A stretch of DNA of 64,000 bases from Anagrus nilaparvatae (lineage: Eukaryota > Arthropoda > Insecta > Hymenoptera > Mymaridae), in NCBI GenBank assembly GCA_022575985.1, contig JAKSXM010000272.1:1302001-1366000 (forward strand), written 5' to 3'. Positions 1 through 10,315 of this stretch are shown here, piece after piece. The position numbers and the translations under genes are program-made. The notes beneath the pieces are model-generated. The model saw nothing but the letters and a program-made list of their open reading frames with translations. It had not been told where the DNA came from and searched no databases. Numbering within the stretch: position 1 is the first letter of the stretch; each line of letters starts with the position of its first letter.

Positions 1-150
1 CGCTACTTGGAGGGGCGCCCGCCCTTCCCGATTTGGAGGCCGGAGACGGTGGTCCCGGAAATGCTACGGAGTTCCGACAACTGGAACAAAGTAGCAGAGT
101 ACGTAAGGACCACCTTGTTGCAGAAGAAGGAGGAGGGCTTTCTATCGTAG
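1..150 (+). pseudogene. R1-type LINE, C-terminal end of ORF2 (5' part outside window)
   Basis: The frame is open from base 1 to the TAG at 148-150 and gives 49 residues, including FPIWRPETVV and NWNKVAEYVRTTLL. The same C-terminal pattern (SIWRLERLV, NWNKNTEYVRATLF) ends the longer LINE remnant near 23040-23130, which has recognisable reverse-transcriptase blocks, so this is the same family. In R1-like non-LTR retrotransposons this part lies downstream of the reverse transcriptase and a Cys/His motif. It is followed by a GC-rich 3' UTR and a poly(A) tail, as expected of a genuine 3' end. The segment is intact, but whether the whole element is cannot be judged because its 5' part lies to the left of the window. 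Family assignment rests on similarity between the two copies and on remembered R1 patterns. Confidence 0.75.
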
Positions 151-431
151 AGAGCTCTCCTGCCCCTAGGCAGGGGGGAAGGCAGCGGCCAGCTGCCTAG
201 GCTGCGCGTCCCAAACTGAAGTTATACCTGAAAAGGGAGTTCCGGTTTGGGACAAACAAGCGCGGGGGGTTTAAAGTGTGTTTATCCAGTAAGAATCTGG
301 GGCGTAGCCGGCGACCGCGTTCGCTGGTGGTCTCCCAGTTGTACACTTTGTACAACTGGGCGGTCATGGAAATTTGCGGGTCTTTAAGGCCCGCAAACAA
401 TCCATGGCTGATGTAAGATTCACATATTTCC

Positions 432-470
<39 letters not shown>
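151..470 (+). other. 3' UTR and poly(A) tail of the R1-type LINE
   Basis: A GC-rich non-coding stretch follows the ORF2 stop and ends in 36 consecutive A residues (435-470). The long pure tail suggests a fairly recent insertion. The base after the tail begins a different, coding-looking segment, so the element seems to have landed inside another gene or element. Confidence 0.7.
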
Positions 471-473
<3 letters not shown>

Positions 474-835
474 ATCAAAATACTAAACGAGGGGAAAGTT
501 GAGTTCGTTCTGTACATACCCCTTTTTAGCACCGCCCAAGCACGCGAATATATAAACCAAGTTTTCACAAGGGGAGCCCATTTCGAGGGAGTCTATGAAC
601 CACTAACTATCGTATCAGAGACTGAGTAATACCGCGTACTCACCGTCGCGTCACTCATTTGGTATTTAGAGCACTAGGTGAGATACTAGAAACACAGCAA
701 TACTTGAAGGCAAAGAACATACTATCAAAACTAGGCATCAGTTCAAAAAAATTCATGAAATTGGAAGAAATATGCAGCTACAACATCTTAAATCAGTCAT
801 CAAAAATTCTGGTAAAAAGAATGGCAGATCAATGA
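471..835 (+). pseudogene. Unrecognised broken coding segment interrupted by the LINE
   Basis: Directly after the poly(A) tail, a frame reads from CCT ATC at 471 to the TAG at 675-677, with one internal TAA. It gives protein-like sequence such as KILNEGKVEFVLYIPLF, EYINQVFTRGAHFEGVYEP and YRVLTVASLIWYLE. A second frame then continues as LGEILETQQYLKAKNILSKL and KKFMKLEEICSYNILNQSSK, up to a TGA at 833-835. The composition (mixed charged and hydrophobic, few low-complexity runs) is unlike the surrounding AT-rich DNA, and one frameshift plus one stop would join about 120 residues. I do not recognise the family. It could be the last exon of a dead cellular gene or part of another mobile element. 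No function is claimed. Confidence 0.4.
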
Positions 836-1157
836 ATTTTCACAAAAATTTTAAAGTCTTTTTATATTAAAATCTGTTATCTGTTATATTAAATTAAAGT
901 TTCAAATATTAATAAATTAAAATTAAAATCTTTGAATTTCATAAAATAAAATTAAAATCTTTTTTAATTCAAATTTTTCTAAACTAACACCCAATTTTGT
1001 ATTTAACTTTTTATACTTGACCATGTATATATCATTTATTATACTATTTTCAAAGTCCATTTAATGGATATGTATATATGTTTATAAAATAAAATTAATT
1101 ATTATAGACCATACCGGAAGTATTTAAGGTTATTAATATTAAGGTTATTAATATTAA
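836..1157. other. AT-rich stretch, no gene; two tandem 15-bp repeats
   Basis: No coding potential is seen. Two tandem copies of AAGGTTATTAATATT (1126-1155) and the start of a third sit exactly at the truncation point of the Copia-like element. Confidence 0.5.
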
Positions 1158-1372
1158 GGTTCGGTTGCCCGCTGACGAGTGTTTTGAAAAGGGAGTTTGT
1201 TAAATTTTGCAATTTTGCAAGCGTCACAATCAACAATAGAATTATCAAAAATAGCTTTATTTAATTCTTTACAGTCAGGAAACTGTTTTTGTAATTCTTT
1301 TAAATAAGAAACAGAAGCATGTCCCATTCTAACATGCCAAAGTAAGGCATTATTATTTTTCTTAAATTTTCT
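1158..1372 (-). pseudogene. Copia-type pol: gag_pre-integrase domain and integrase start, truncated
   Basis: On the minus strand the frame reads ALLWHVRMGHASVSYLKELQ, then DCDACKIAKFNK and LPFQNTRQRATEP. This is the H-x-H ... C-x2-C zinc-binding pre-integrase signature of Ty1/Copia polyproteins (LWHxRxGH ... CxxCxxxK), followed by the usual linker into the integrase core. The element stops near 1158 at a short AT repeat, so integrase core, reverse transcriptase, RNase H and the 3' LTR are missing. Upstream on the same strand lie the protease and gag parts in the correct Copia order. The domain call is strong; the copy is dead. Confidence 0.8.
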
Positions 1373-2230
1373 CTACTTATCGCTGAATGAGGACTCGTTT
1401 TCTTCTATTTCAATTTCAGGTAAGTAATCAACATTATGAAATCTTCTGTCCCATATTGTAGTATCGAATTTCGAAAACTCATAAATAGGAGTCGTAATTT
1501 TATTATTATCGTTAACTTTTTCTATACTTTTATCGCTGAGTTTATCTGTATTAGTTTCTTTATTTTTATCATTTGTAAAATCGTTTGATATCAAATCATT
1601 AGCTTCTATCATTTCGCGATTTACTGATTCATTTTCATTTAATTTACGTGATGTTTTAGATACTACACTTCTCGTCATATATCTTGGGTTTGCAATTTCA
1701 TTAGCATCGCTATGAATCATATTTACAAAAATTTTATTTGTATTTTTACTATGTTGATTTTTACTATTTTTTATTTGGCATTCTACTATCCAATATGGTC
1801 GATAAGAAAATTTTGTGAGATATTGGCTCAAATATATCAATTTTCTGGTTATCTAAGTATATGCCTAGTCCTAATTCCGCAAACATCCGTAAAGAAAGTA
1901 AATTTTCCGTTAAATCTTTCGCGCAAATTACATTTTCAAGATCGATTACTTTATTATTTTTAATACCGTTTTCAATCGTACCTGCTTCCTCCGTTTTTAT
2001 ATCGGCTGAGGAGTCTTTAATCGCACAGTTTATAGTGCCACAATTTCATTTATCAAAAGTTTTAAAGAAAAGTTTAGAATTAGTTAAGTGTTCCGTCGCT
2101 CCAGAATCTGCTAGGAATTTTATTAAGGGTAAATTATTTTTATTTTCGCTTAAATTATTTGCCATTTCGTTCATTATATAACTTCCATTTGTATGATCAA
2201 TTAAGTCAAAGTAAGGTAATGAATTATGAG
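1373..2230 (-). pseudogene. Copia-type aspartic protease and linker
   Basis: The minus strand encodes FLADSGATEHLTNSKLFF, the D-S-G-A-T catalytic motif of Copia proteases, in the 2090-2125 area. It runs on through NVICAKDLTENLLSLRMFAE and LGIYLDNQKIDIFEP until stops near 1780. One in-frame TGA lies shortly after the catalytic motif. A different frame then carries an acidic, Asn/Lys-rich linker of about 150 residues (1373-1840), rich in ND, NK and SE runs. It links protease to pre-integrase and its C-terminal end reads IWDRRFHNVDYLPEIEIEEN. At least one frameshift and one stop make this a pseudogene. Confidence 0.75.
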
Positions 2231-3905
2231 TTAACAGACACTGACCTCGGTTTTGAGAATTACCTTGATCGTTAGGTCTATTATCGTTAGGTTTTTGTTG
2301 ACCTCTGCCAAATCTTCCTCTACCTCGTTTACTGAATTTTCCTCTGTTAGAAGGCTTAGAACGTTGGTTTTCGTTAGTCGTTTTGTCGTCATTTGCTTTT
2401 TGTTTACGGTCGTTAGTTTGATTTGAATTAAAGTTTCTAGAGACTTGATTTCGGTTGTAAGATCAAAAACCGTTTGGTCTATTAAATTCACCTCTACCTC
2501 CTCGTTTAGCTGTTCTTTGGGGGCATTGATCAGCAATATTTGTTGTGAATTGTTGACATTCGTAACACTTTTTCAAACCTGACCCTTTCATTGGGCAGCT
2601 TGACTCTGAGTGTCCGAAATCGTTACATTCATGGCATCACGCTCTTGGGTCTCGTTTTACCAGCATGGCCGCCCTTGGAGTCGTGTTCGTGCTTGTCAGT
2701 TGGTTTTTATTAGCCTCAGCTTGTGTAATGAAGCTTTTAAGTGCTTCAAGAGATACACCCTTACCATCATTGGTAGATTTGGTCATGAATTCAACCGATT
2801 GCATCTCGGGAACAGACATCAGTATTGCATTGTAAAAAGCGTCACGTTTTTCTTCGTCTGTGAAACGTTTAGTGCCATCTAAATTTTTGTAATTTCGTGT
2901 AATGTCTTCAAATTTTTCAATGAATCTCCTGGGGGTCCTGAATTCCAGTAACCCGGGAGTAATATTTAGGTTCGAGTATATTAATTAAAATGTCTCTTAC
3001 TCTGAACTTATTCTTTGATTTGGTGTCTTCGTCAAGTCTTTTATTTTTGTCTGAGCTATCGGCTGGACTAATTACGTATAGGAGATCGATTTATCTAAGT
3101 TCTGAGGTTAAATAATCATAAAAATGTTCAAATTTTGTTTGTGTCGTAAGTTTAATTTCACGTTTTGTCGATTCATTCTTGTTGATGACTCCGAATTGAA
3201 TGACGTCTTTAGCTGCCGAAGCTATGTCATTGTCATTTCGATTTACGCTTTTTTCAAGATTGAGTTTGCCCAACTCTTCTCTAAATATTTTAGCGATGTC
3301 GTCACAAGTCGATGATTGTTCCAATTCAGCGTAGGAATTATTGTCGTTTGGGGTATTGTCTTCAATCGTTTACTCATCAAGCCCTCCGTATCTGTGCTCT
3401 AGATCGTCCATAAATTTGCTAAGCTTTTTGGTTTGCGATTCAATCGTTTTTCTGAATGCAGTTACTTCAACTCTGTCACTGTCTGCTTTTTTTGATTTTC
3501 TTTAATTAGTTTTTTAACGTTTTCAATTAATTTTTCGTTACAACTAGTGAAAGGTTTAATGCTTGTCTCTAGGCTTTTCGTAATCTTTTGGAGGATATTT
3601 TATCTGTCGCATTCGTTCTTTGTCTTTTTCGATCTCGTTTCACGTGAGCCCTGCCCATTTGGACTCTGCGTTTTCGTTATCGTTGAATTGTCTATTCTTT
3701 CGTGATGCTCATCGTTATCGTTATTGATCGTTGATTGGTTATTGTATGTAGAGCCCTGAGAGACACCTGATGCCAATCTGGCAATGGTTTCTTCGTCTTG
3801 CTGTATTAGAGCCCGTGGAACCTCCAAGTTTTTGCCATCGTTTGCACATCTTGTGGCCTCATCGAGAATCAAATCCCATAGATCATCGTGAATTTGTCGT
3901 TTATC
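2231..3905 (-). pseudogene. Copia-type gag with CCHC zinc knuckle, several frameshifts
   Basis: Minus-strand pieces in successive frames make up a gag-like protein. They include DDLWDLILDEATRCANDGKN (about 3890-3840), a Thr/Asn-rich segment, VRDILINILEPKYYSRVTGI, IHEKFEDITRNYKNLDGT, and MSVPEMQSVEFMTKSTNDGK. A zinc knuckle CHECNDFGHSESSC (C-x2-C-x4-H-x4-C) lies near 2600-2645, followed by a second degenerate knuckle CYECQQFTTNIADQC. Gag packages the element RNA, and the order gag, protease, pre-integrase matches Ty1/Copia elements. Frame changes occur near 3090, 2640 and 2540. No LTR was recognised upstream. The first segment after the TGA near 3905 may be the N-terminal end. Confidence 0.65.
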
Positions 3906-4095
3906 TATGGAATTAATTCAAAACATGAGTTATTTTAATTTTACGGGCTTTATTTCCTGAATAGCTGACCGAACACAAGTCATGTCACTCACAGAAATAT
4001 TTGAACAGATGTAAATATGAGAACCTGAACACAAGGATTGCCATGTAAGGTTATGCATGTAGTTTATCTGAGAGCATCACCAAAAGCCCTACATT

Positions 4096-4107
4096 CATAA
4101 TCAGCAA
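4096..4107. repeat. SINE target-site duplication, left copy
   Basis: CATAATCAGCAA, identical to 4604-4615 on the other side of the SINE. Confidence 0.85.
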
Positions 4108-4603
4108 AGAGCCTCGGTAGCTCTGTGGTTAGGGCGTTGGACTTCGGACCTGAAGGTTTGCGGTTCGATTCCCGGCTATATCAACATCAAGTTTTTTTCT
4201 TTGCGAAAAATTCTTGATGTTCTTCTACCGTGGGTTCTAGGATTGAGGCACCCACCTAATGTTAAAAAAAAAAAGAAAAAAAAAAAAAAAAACAAATTGA
4301 CATTATGTGGATAACGCGGTCCGAAGTGCTGCCAGGGCACTATAAGCCAGCATGGGTTTCAGGATGTTCCTGGAACATAGGTTCAACGCTCATAACAGCT
4401 ACACTGACACTCAAACAATTATACAATAACACTTCACTAACAATTGTCGAAAGGCGCTTTTACATTCTCAACCCATTAAAATAGAGAAATAGAAAAATTA
4501 AAATAGTGCAGGGTGTGATAGCATGGGCAGTTGTTGGTGACCTCTGTCACAACATCCGTATGGAAGTTTAAGATGGAGGTTAAACAAATACCAATACCAA
4601 TAC
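4108..4603 (+). mobile_element. tRNA-derived SINE with target-site duplication
   Basis: The element starts with a tRNA-like head. A box-like TAGCTCTGTGGTTAG and a B-box GGTTCGATTCC are correctly spaced for an RNA polymerase III promoter, and the head ends near 4176. A poly(A)-like stretch (about 4263-4295), an unrelated body and a terminal run of CCAATA repeats follow. The 12-mer CATAATCAGCAA occurs immediately before (4096-4107) and after (4604-4615), a perfect target-site duplication that fixes both ends and an element length of 496 bp. SINEs are copied by LINE machinery. The simple-repeat tail is unlike the poly(A) tail of the R1-type LINE at 435-470, so the partner LINE is probably another family. 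I do not recognise the SINE family name. Confidence 0.85.
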
Positions 4604-4615
4604 CATAATCAGCAA
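4604..4615. repeat. SINE target-site duplication, right copy
   Basis: CATAATCAGCAA, identical to 4096-4107. Confidence 0.85.
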
Positions 4616-6026
4616 GCAAGATTTTTGGGACTTAAAATATATGCATTTATATTTATTACGTACTTATTTTATATTCAGTTGTTTCAGTTTTGAAAACCAA
4701 TGTGTCATTATCGATCGTTATCGTTGTCGTTTCGTTCTTATGATTTTCATTTAATTTAAATACTTCAATGTATTTCTAATAAAATTCATTTAATAAATCC
4801 ATTTTCGTTACTAAAATAGAGATAAATTTCTTTTAACGATGCTCTGGCCTTGAATCCCAAGTCGTTGAGTGATAAAAAAAATAATACACATTGAACTATT
4901 TAAATGATACAATTAATACTTTATAAATTCAAAAAATTAATTTTTTAAATAATATTCACAAATTTAATGGTAAATGCCTCTTAATTTTACTAATTTACAA
5001 TTAATGTGTTATTACTTTTTAATCACGCAGTACTTCTGCAAAAAGAACTAATTCAAAACTCAAATTTAAACTTCCGTGTACATATTTATCAAGTAAATAT
5101 TAATATTTTTTATTAAATGCAGTTAACAAATTATTTTATGGAAAAAAATTTATTCAAAAAAATTATTACTTAATTAATAAATATGAAATTACAAATTAAA
5201 GAATAATATTAAATTTGTGTTTTTATTTACTAACCTTAGTGCGCGTGCTTTGTATAATAAACAAACAATATGGCGTCCTTGCTGCTTAAACTGCGTTATA
5301 AAATTTTCTTCGTTTAATTACACGAAATTTCCGACGTATACCTCATATTTGGAAAGTACCAATGAATTCTTTAAGTTTTGAACTTTCAATTTATCACTAT
5401 CTGCATTCGGGAATTCGCAATTTGAAGGTAAAAATAATCAACTTCCTGAATTCTCCCCATAAGACTAATGTAATATTTATTTATCATTGTACCCTTATAT
5501 CTCAAAATTTTGCACGACAATGGACTATAAGACCCATATTATTCGATTCTTGAGGTTTTTCGCTAACAAACTGTATATGTCTTAGTTGGGGAATTCATTG
5601 GCCATAGCGTCCTTAAAAGATTTCGTTAAAAAAAAATTATTTATAAAATTTTCTTCAGAGCATGTGCCTACTTCGAAGATTTTGAAGAAAATGATATATA
5701 TTTTTATTAAATGCTATAGCAGTATATTTGAAAAAAATAAAAAATATTATATAATACATTTTTATACATGAATATATACTGGTCTCCGAGCGGAATTATT
5801 TGCACTTTATACGCACTATACCGTACACGCACACATGCTCATACATATATCATGTGCCACTCAATGACTAGCGTCTTTGAAAAAAATGCTACACACAAGA
5901 TGCGTCATCTTTGTGTGTGTATATTTCGTTGCTTGATCTAAGGATCGGGCGACTTAGTAATCGTTCGTTACGAATATGTACGAGCATATATGAGTAAGTA
6001 CCAGTATGCAGTGTAAAAAAAAGATG
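4616..6026. other. AT-rich DNA without recognisable gene
   Basis: Only short low-complexity reading frames occur. A small imperfect hairpin, ACACACAAGATG followed by CATCTTTGTGTGT, sits at about 5891-5918. Nothing else is supported. Confidence 0.5.
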
Positions 6027-6028
6027 TA

Positions 6029-6287
6029 CAGGGTATTTCTGAATACATGGTACATCAGGAAGGTTAGGTAAAATATATAGTTAAGAAAATAATGTCGGTA
6101 TAACATAAGTCCAAGTACTTTAAGTTTTTCTTAACTAAATAAATGAATGGAAAATAGAATAAAAAAAATTTGTTAAGAAAATAATGTCGTTATAACATAA
6201 GTCCAAGTACGTTATGTTATACTGACATTTCTTAACTATATATTTTGACTAACCTTCCTGATGTACCACGTATTCAGGAATACTCTG
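6029..6287. mobile_element. MITE with long terminal inverted repeats and TA duplication (Tc1/mariner-like)
   Basis: The left end CAGGGTATTTCTGAATAC and the right end (reverse complement CAGAGTATTCCTGAATAC) are nearly identical. The inverted repeat continues for roughly 80 bp (TACATCAGGAAGGTTAG, ATATATAGTTAAGAAA and TATAACATAA all recur inverted). TA dinucleotides at 6027-6028 and 6288-6289 are consistent with a Tc1/mariner-type TA target duplication. Inside, a 39-bp block beginning GTTAAGAAAATAATGTCG is repeated directly (near 6080 and 6172). There is no coding capacity, so it would depend on a transposase supplied elsewhere. Confidence 0.75.
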
Positions 6288-6307
6288 TAAACACATACAT
6301 ACATGTA

Positions 6308-6649
6308 TCTCTATATATTATAAAGTTATAACCGCTGCCGCCGCTGTCGAATGACACCTTTGTGGCACTTTGACACTTTTGGGCCAATCTGACACTTTGG
6401 AGCCATTCTGACTACAATATGGTATTATTGGACAAAAACGGCCCTTGTGGGTCAAGTGATTTTTTTTTTTTTTATTTTTAAGCCGATAAATCAATTAATT
6501 ATAAACCTATTAACGAATTTTAAAATAAAAGAAAAACAATATAATCAATATTTTTAATTGAAAGTAATTATTAAAATTGTATTTATGGGGATTTGGGGAT
6601 TATCTACGGGGATTGGCGCGCGAAGCGCGCAGGGGGCGGAGCCCCCTAG
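6308..6649 (+). mobile_element. Short non-autonomous Helitron
   Basis: The 5' end TCTCTATATATTATAAAG follows an A (6307), and the 3' end CTAG (6646-6649) is followed by T (6650), matching insertion between A and T with TC...CTRR termini. Just before the end lie two perfect GC-rich hairpins: GCGCGC-GAA-GCGCGC (6616-6630) and GGGGGC-GGA-GCCCCC (6632-6646). A 3' hairpin next to CTRR is the Helitron terminator signature. The 342-bp body includes degenerate tandem TGACACTTT-type units (6345-6410) and no helicase gene. The 5' boundary is less certain than the 3' end. Confidence 0.7.
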
Positions 6650-7312
6650 TATATTTATATACATACACATACATTCATATGTACCATGCGTATATAAAAT
6701 ATAGTAGAAAACGTTATAGAAAGAAAAAAATATTGCGTCATTCCTTTTATATTGCAAACAACACTTTTCCTTTTTCAAAAAATTTTATCGTTATCGTTTT
6801 TATTTATTAAAGAAAAGGCTATTTGCATTTTCTTTCTATATTAAGATCGTTTAGAAAAATTTACTGAAGGTCACTTAGATGCTTTTTGGCGGTAAATTTT
6901 TGTTTTCCGTTTTCCTTCAGCAATAGTACCCACTTTTTAAACAAGTAATACCTACACAACCTACACTTAATCTCTCTCAACAAAATTTAAATTTTCCGAT
7001 ATTTAAAATAAGGAAAAAGAAAGAAAAGAAAACACAGGTATTTTATGCGCAGTTTGAAGTCGCTGGGTCCAGAACCTGATGGAATATATGTGTTGGAGAG
7101 TGACAGCGATAGGTTGAATAATAACAAGTATTGTGTCGTTTTAACTTAAAGAACTTTATTACGTTATCGTGTGACTTCTGTCTTATATAATGACAGACTG
7201 ATACGCTCTAGGTGCCCAGGCTCCCTTCCACAGAACGGGGCCCAATATACACGACTCACACATACATACTTTTATATGTGTTATATGTGTATTCTAACTA
7301 TTAACATGGAAC
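6650..7312. other. AT-rich DNA without recognisable gene
   Basis: No coding or structural feature was recognised apart from short TATA-rich runs. Confidence 0.4.
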
Positions 7313-8526
7313 ATGTTTATAGGGAGGGGGTACTTCAGAACTTGAAAATTAATGGGGGGGGGGGTCAAATCTGTCCTTCTTAAAGGGGGGGGGGTCAAAT
7401 TTGTCCTATTTAAGGGGGGGGGGTCAAATTTGTCCTTTTTAAGGGGGGGGTCAAATTTGTCCTATTTAAGGGGGGGGGGGTCAAATAAGACTTAGAATAA
7501 TTAGGTAAGTATATATAAATAAATAAAATACTTTTAAAAGACTGAAAAATCTGGGCTTAAGGACTTAGGATAATACAGGTTTATGGACTTAGAATAATAT
7601 CGATTTAGGGACTTGGAATAATTCAGGTTCAGGGACTTATAATAATTCAGGTTTAGGGAATCAAAATAGTTTGGATTTAGAATCTTAACAGCTAGTTAGG
7701 TGATAATTACAAATTACAACAATAGAAAATTGTATTGTAATGTTGAGTAACATTTGTATTATATCTAGTCCTCATTTGGAAGTAAACATGTTCCATGCAT
7801 TTAGGTTGTGTTTACACAAACCGGTTATAAGTTTTTAAATGTTTGACTCCACAATACAAAATTAAAAAATGAACTTTTATTATGTTTTTCTTTTTTTTTT
7901 AATTTTTGGGGTTGTTTTAATGCTCTATAATTAGCCCACATATCCTAATTTTGGTCAATTATAAAAAAAGTCACAATATCTTCTTAAACCATTATTAAAG
8001 AATAAACTATATTTGACCATATAAGCTTTACCTTATAAATTTTGCAAAAAACCGCTAAAAAGGGGTGGTTTTTGTTGATTTAAGGGTGTTTTCCTATTTT
8101 TTAACAAATAGTAAAAAAAACATATAGTAGAGCAAATCTCAGCCTGTCAACACGTTTCGACCCCAAACCTGCAAAACAACCTGACTACGTTGGCGCAAAA
8201 AAACTTATGATTCTATATATTCATCATGGACCTTTGGCCCCTTATTATTTTCACTACAAAAATTTCAACTGTCGAATATAATAATTAATAGTTATGATGC
8301 CCTCCCTTCTTCCCTTGCTTTTTTTTTATTAATATTAATTTTTCATTTTATTTTTTTATGATAAAAAATTTTCCGATCTTATCCCATTTTCAACTTTGAA
8401 AGAAATATTTTTATAATTATTTTAATTAGGGGAAAATGTTGAATATATTATAATATAACTATTTTCCCATTTTTTCTAAAAAACCATACTTTTTTGAGTA
8501 ACCACATCTATAAACGTGTTCCATGT
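7313..8526. mobile_element. Palindrome-ended element with poly(G) tandem repeats
   Basis: The left end is AACATGGAACATGTTTATAG. Inverted versions of that end occur at 7784-7798 (AAACATGTTCCATG) and 8509-8527 (CTATAAACGTGTTCCATG), so the element ends at one of these. Right after the left end are five units of about 29 bp, each a run of 8-11 G followed by TCAAATTTGTCCTATTTAA (7352-7490). A second degenerate array of ACTTAGAATAATTCAGG-type units follows (about 7490-7680). A second copy lies inverted at 50484-50780 and a fragment at 63268-63356, so this is a dispersed family. No protein is encoded. I do not know its superfamily. Confidence 0.6.
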
Positions 8527-8527
8527 C

Positions 8528-9053
8528 AAAAATTTAGTTAAAAAAATATTAGATTTTGATATTCATAGGATTTTGAAAAGATAACAAACTGAAACGAAGA
8601 TTTGAAATGCAGCCAGACCTTTTGTGGCTTCATTCCCTTTCTCCCACTCACTATTTTCTAATTAGACAATTCACACTACAAAAAATAATTCTTTATCTTA
8701 CATGTTTTTGAATTAATTACTCCCAGACCAAGTCCCAAGAGTTCTATAATTAAAATCAGCCCTGTGAATATAAAAATTATTTCTTTTTTGTTTAACTGCA
8801 AAGTCAATAAATTTATTTTAGAATTTACTGAAATTCCGTTGTTTTAATAATTTTAATTAACTTTAAATATAATTTTCAGGTAATAACCATCTTTTCAAAG
8901 AATTCAAAAAACTGGCATAGAACACATAAGAAGATTCTTATCACTATTTTAAAGAGTATATTAAGCCAGTGGAGATTAATCTTGGAAAAAATTCATCCAA
9001 TGAAACAAAATTTAAACATTACGTTGATATTGTTTTTACCATCGTCGATAGTT
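8528..9053. other. AT-rich DNA without recognisable gene
   Basis: Nothing recognised. Confidence 0.4.
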
Positions 9054-9916
9054 TGTAGGGTACAGGAACGGGGTACATTCGTGCATGTAGGGTAACTAAA
9101 AAAAATCAAATATAAAATCGATAAAATCGAGCACCCTAAATAAAAGTCATATCTATTTACCGGTTATGTAAAATCTTGTACAAGTAGTTCGGAGGTCGCC
9201 ACCTTTCAGCTTTATAAATTCAAGTTATAAAAAACGTTATATTTTAATTAAAAATGCAACGATGCATAATCGCGAGTATGCATAACGAATCGGTTCAATA
9301 AGAAAACGATTTAACCCCAATGTAACTATTGTATATAGTAAACATAATAGTAGAATTAAGTAAAATAGTAATTTAAGAACATTCTAGATTAGGTATTAAC
9401 TCATAATCAAATAATTATTAATTAATTATAAAAATATAAAAGTATTAAAAACAATGTAAAATATAAAAAAAAACTGTAATAGAACAATTAAAATGTATTA
9501 TAACATAAAATAATGCAAATATTCAAATTAATATCATTTTAATCGTTCTAAGAAACATCACGTATTTTCTGGAATCAAATACGTCACATTTTGCAAAATC
9601 CGTCTCTCGGGTATAAATACGAGGACCCATTTCGCCACAAGCTGAGACGCTTTTTGGCTTTCTAGTGGTTTGCTACTTGTAAAGCCTTTATGAATTAATA
9701 AAGACCAGTTGTTTAACAATTGTGTTAATTATTTATGTCTGAATGATTATTCTATTTTTAGTAAGTTTCACAGCTAACAAATATTGCTGCCTTTGATCAA
9801 CACTGGTTGTTGTTTCTCTGGCTTTAAGGGTGTTCAGCGTAAGAACCGAGCATTGTGATAGTTAGGAAATTAGACAAATTAATTAAATTATTCGTTGCAT
9901 GCTCAGGATCCAATCC
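9054..9916 (+). promoter_or_regulatory. Probable solo or leading LTR (promoter and polyadenylation signal)
   Basis: A TATA box (TATAAATA, 9612-9619) in a locally GC-richer context is followed 80 bp later by an AATAAA signal (9697-9702) and a GT-rich stretch. This is the U3-R-U5 order of an LTR. Downstream, TGGCAGCGACAACG at 9917 could be a primer-binding site, since these begin with TGG. A degenerate small reading frame follows from 10027. The left end near 9054 (TGTAGGGTAC) is a guess, and no matching second LTR was found in the window. Gypsy-type is the likeliest class. The promoter and polyadenylation signals are seen; the LTR identity is inferred. Confidence 0.4.
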
Positions 9917-10026
9917 TGGCAGCGACAACGTAGCGATCCTGACAGTAAAGCAACTAGCTTGATATTTTTTGAAAATATTTCTTTTTTATAAAACTTTGTT
10001 GCAATTCAATAAATTATCAAGAATAA

Positions 10027-10315
10027 TGAATAGGGCTGAATACAGTAAATTAAATAAAAAATTAAGTTGTATTGAAGAACAACAAATAAGCCGATTCTGT
10101 ATATTTTCTATAGCACTTAGATACAGAACAAGGGCACACACTTGGTAGAGCCATCGGTGATATAAGAGAGCTGAAAGTTTTTTACAATCAAAGTATAGTC
10201 CAGTTAGAAACTGAAAACAGTTATCTAAAGAATCGAGTGGATGCACTTTTATATGTGATTCATTCCCAAGAAACAAAGCTAAAAAATCTTGAATCTGTTA
10301 ATAATAATAATTAAT
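10027..10315 (+). pseudogene. Small degenerate coding segment with coiled coil, behind the LTR-like region
   Basis: From the ATG at 10027 the frame gives NRAEYSKLNKKLSCIEEQQ and ends at TAG and TGA stops near 10145-10160. A neighbouring frame continues GRAIGDIRELKVFYNQSIVQ and ENSYLKNRVDALLYVIHSQE up to TAA at about 10313. Heptad-like spacing of Leu, Val and Ile suggests a coiled coil. Its position directly after a putative primer-binding site suggests a retroelement leader ORF or a gag remnant, but there is no motif to prove it. One frameshift is needed. Confidence 0.3.

Noticed and set aside
197..568. Minus-strand frame of 123 codons with a run of Phe
   Set aside because: The Phe run is the LINE poly(A) tail read backwards; the rest is antisense of the 3' UTR.
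4109..4180. A functional tRNA gene
   Set aside because: Box A and B are present, but no proper acceptor and anticodon stems form, and the unit has SINE body, tail and target duplication.
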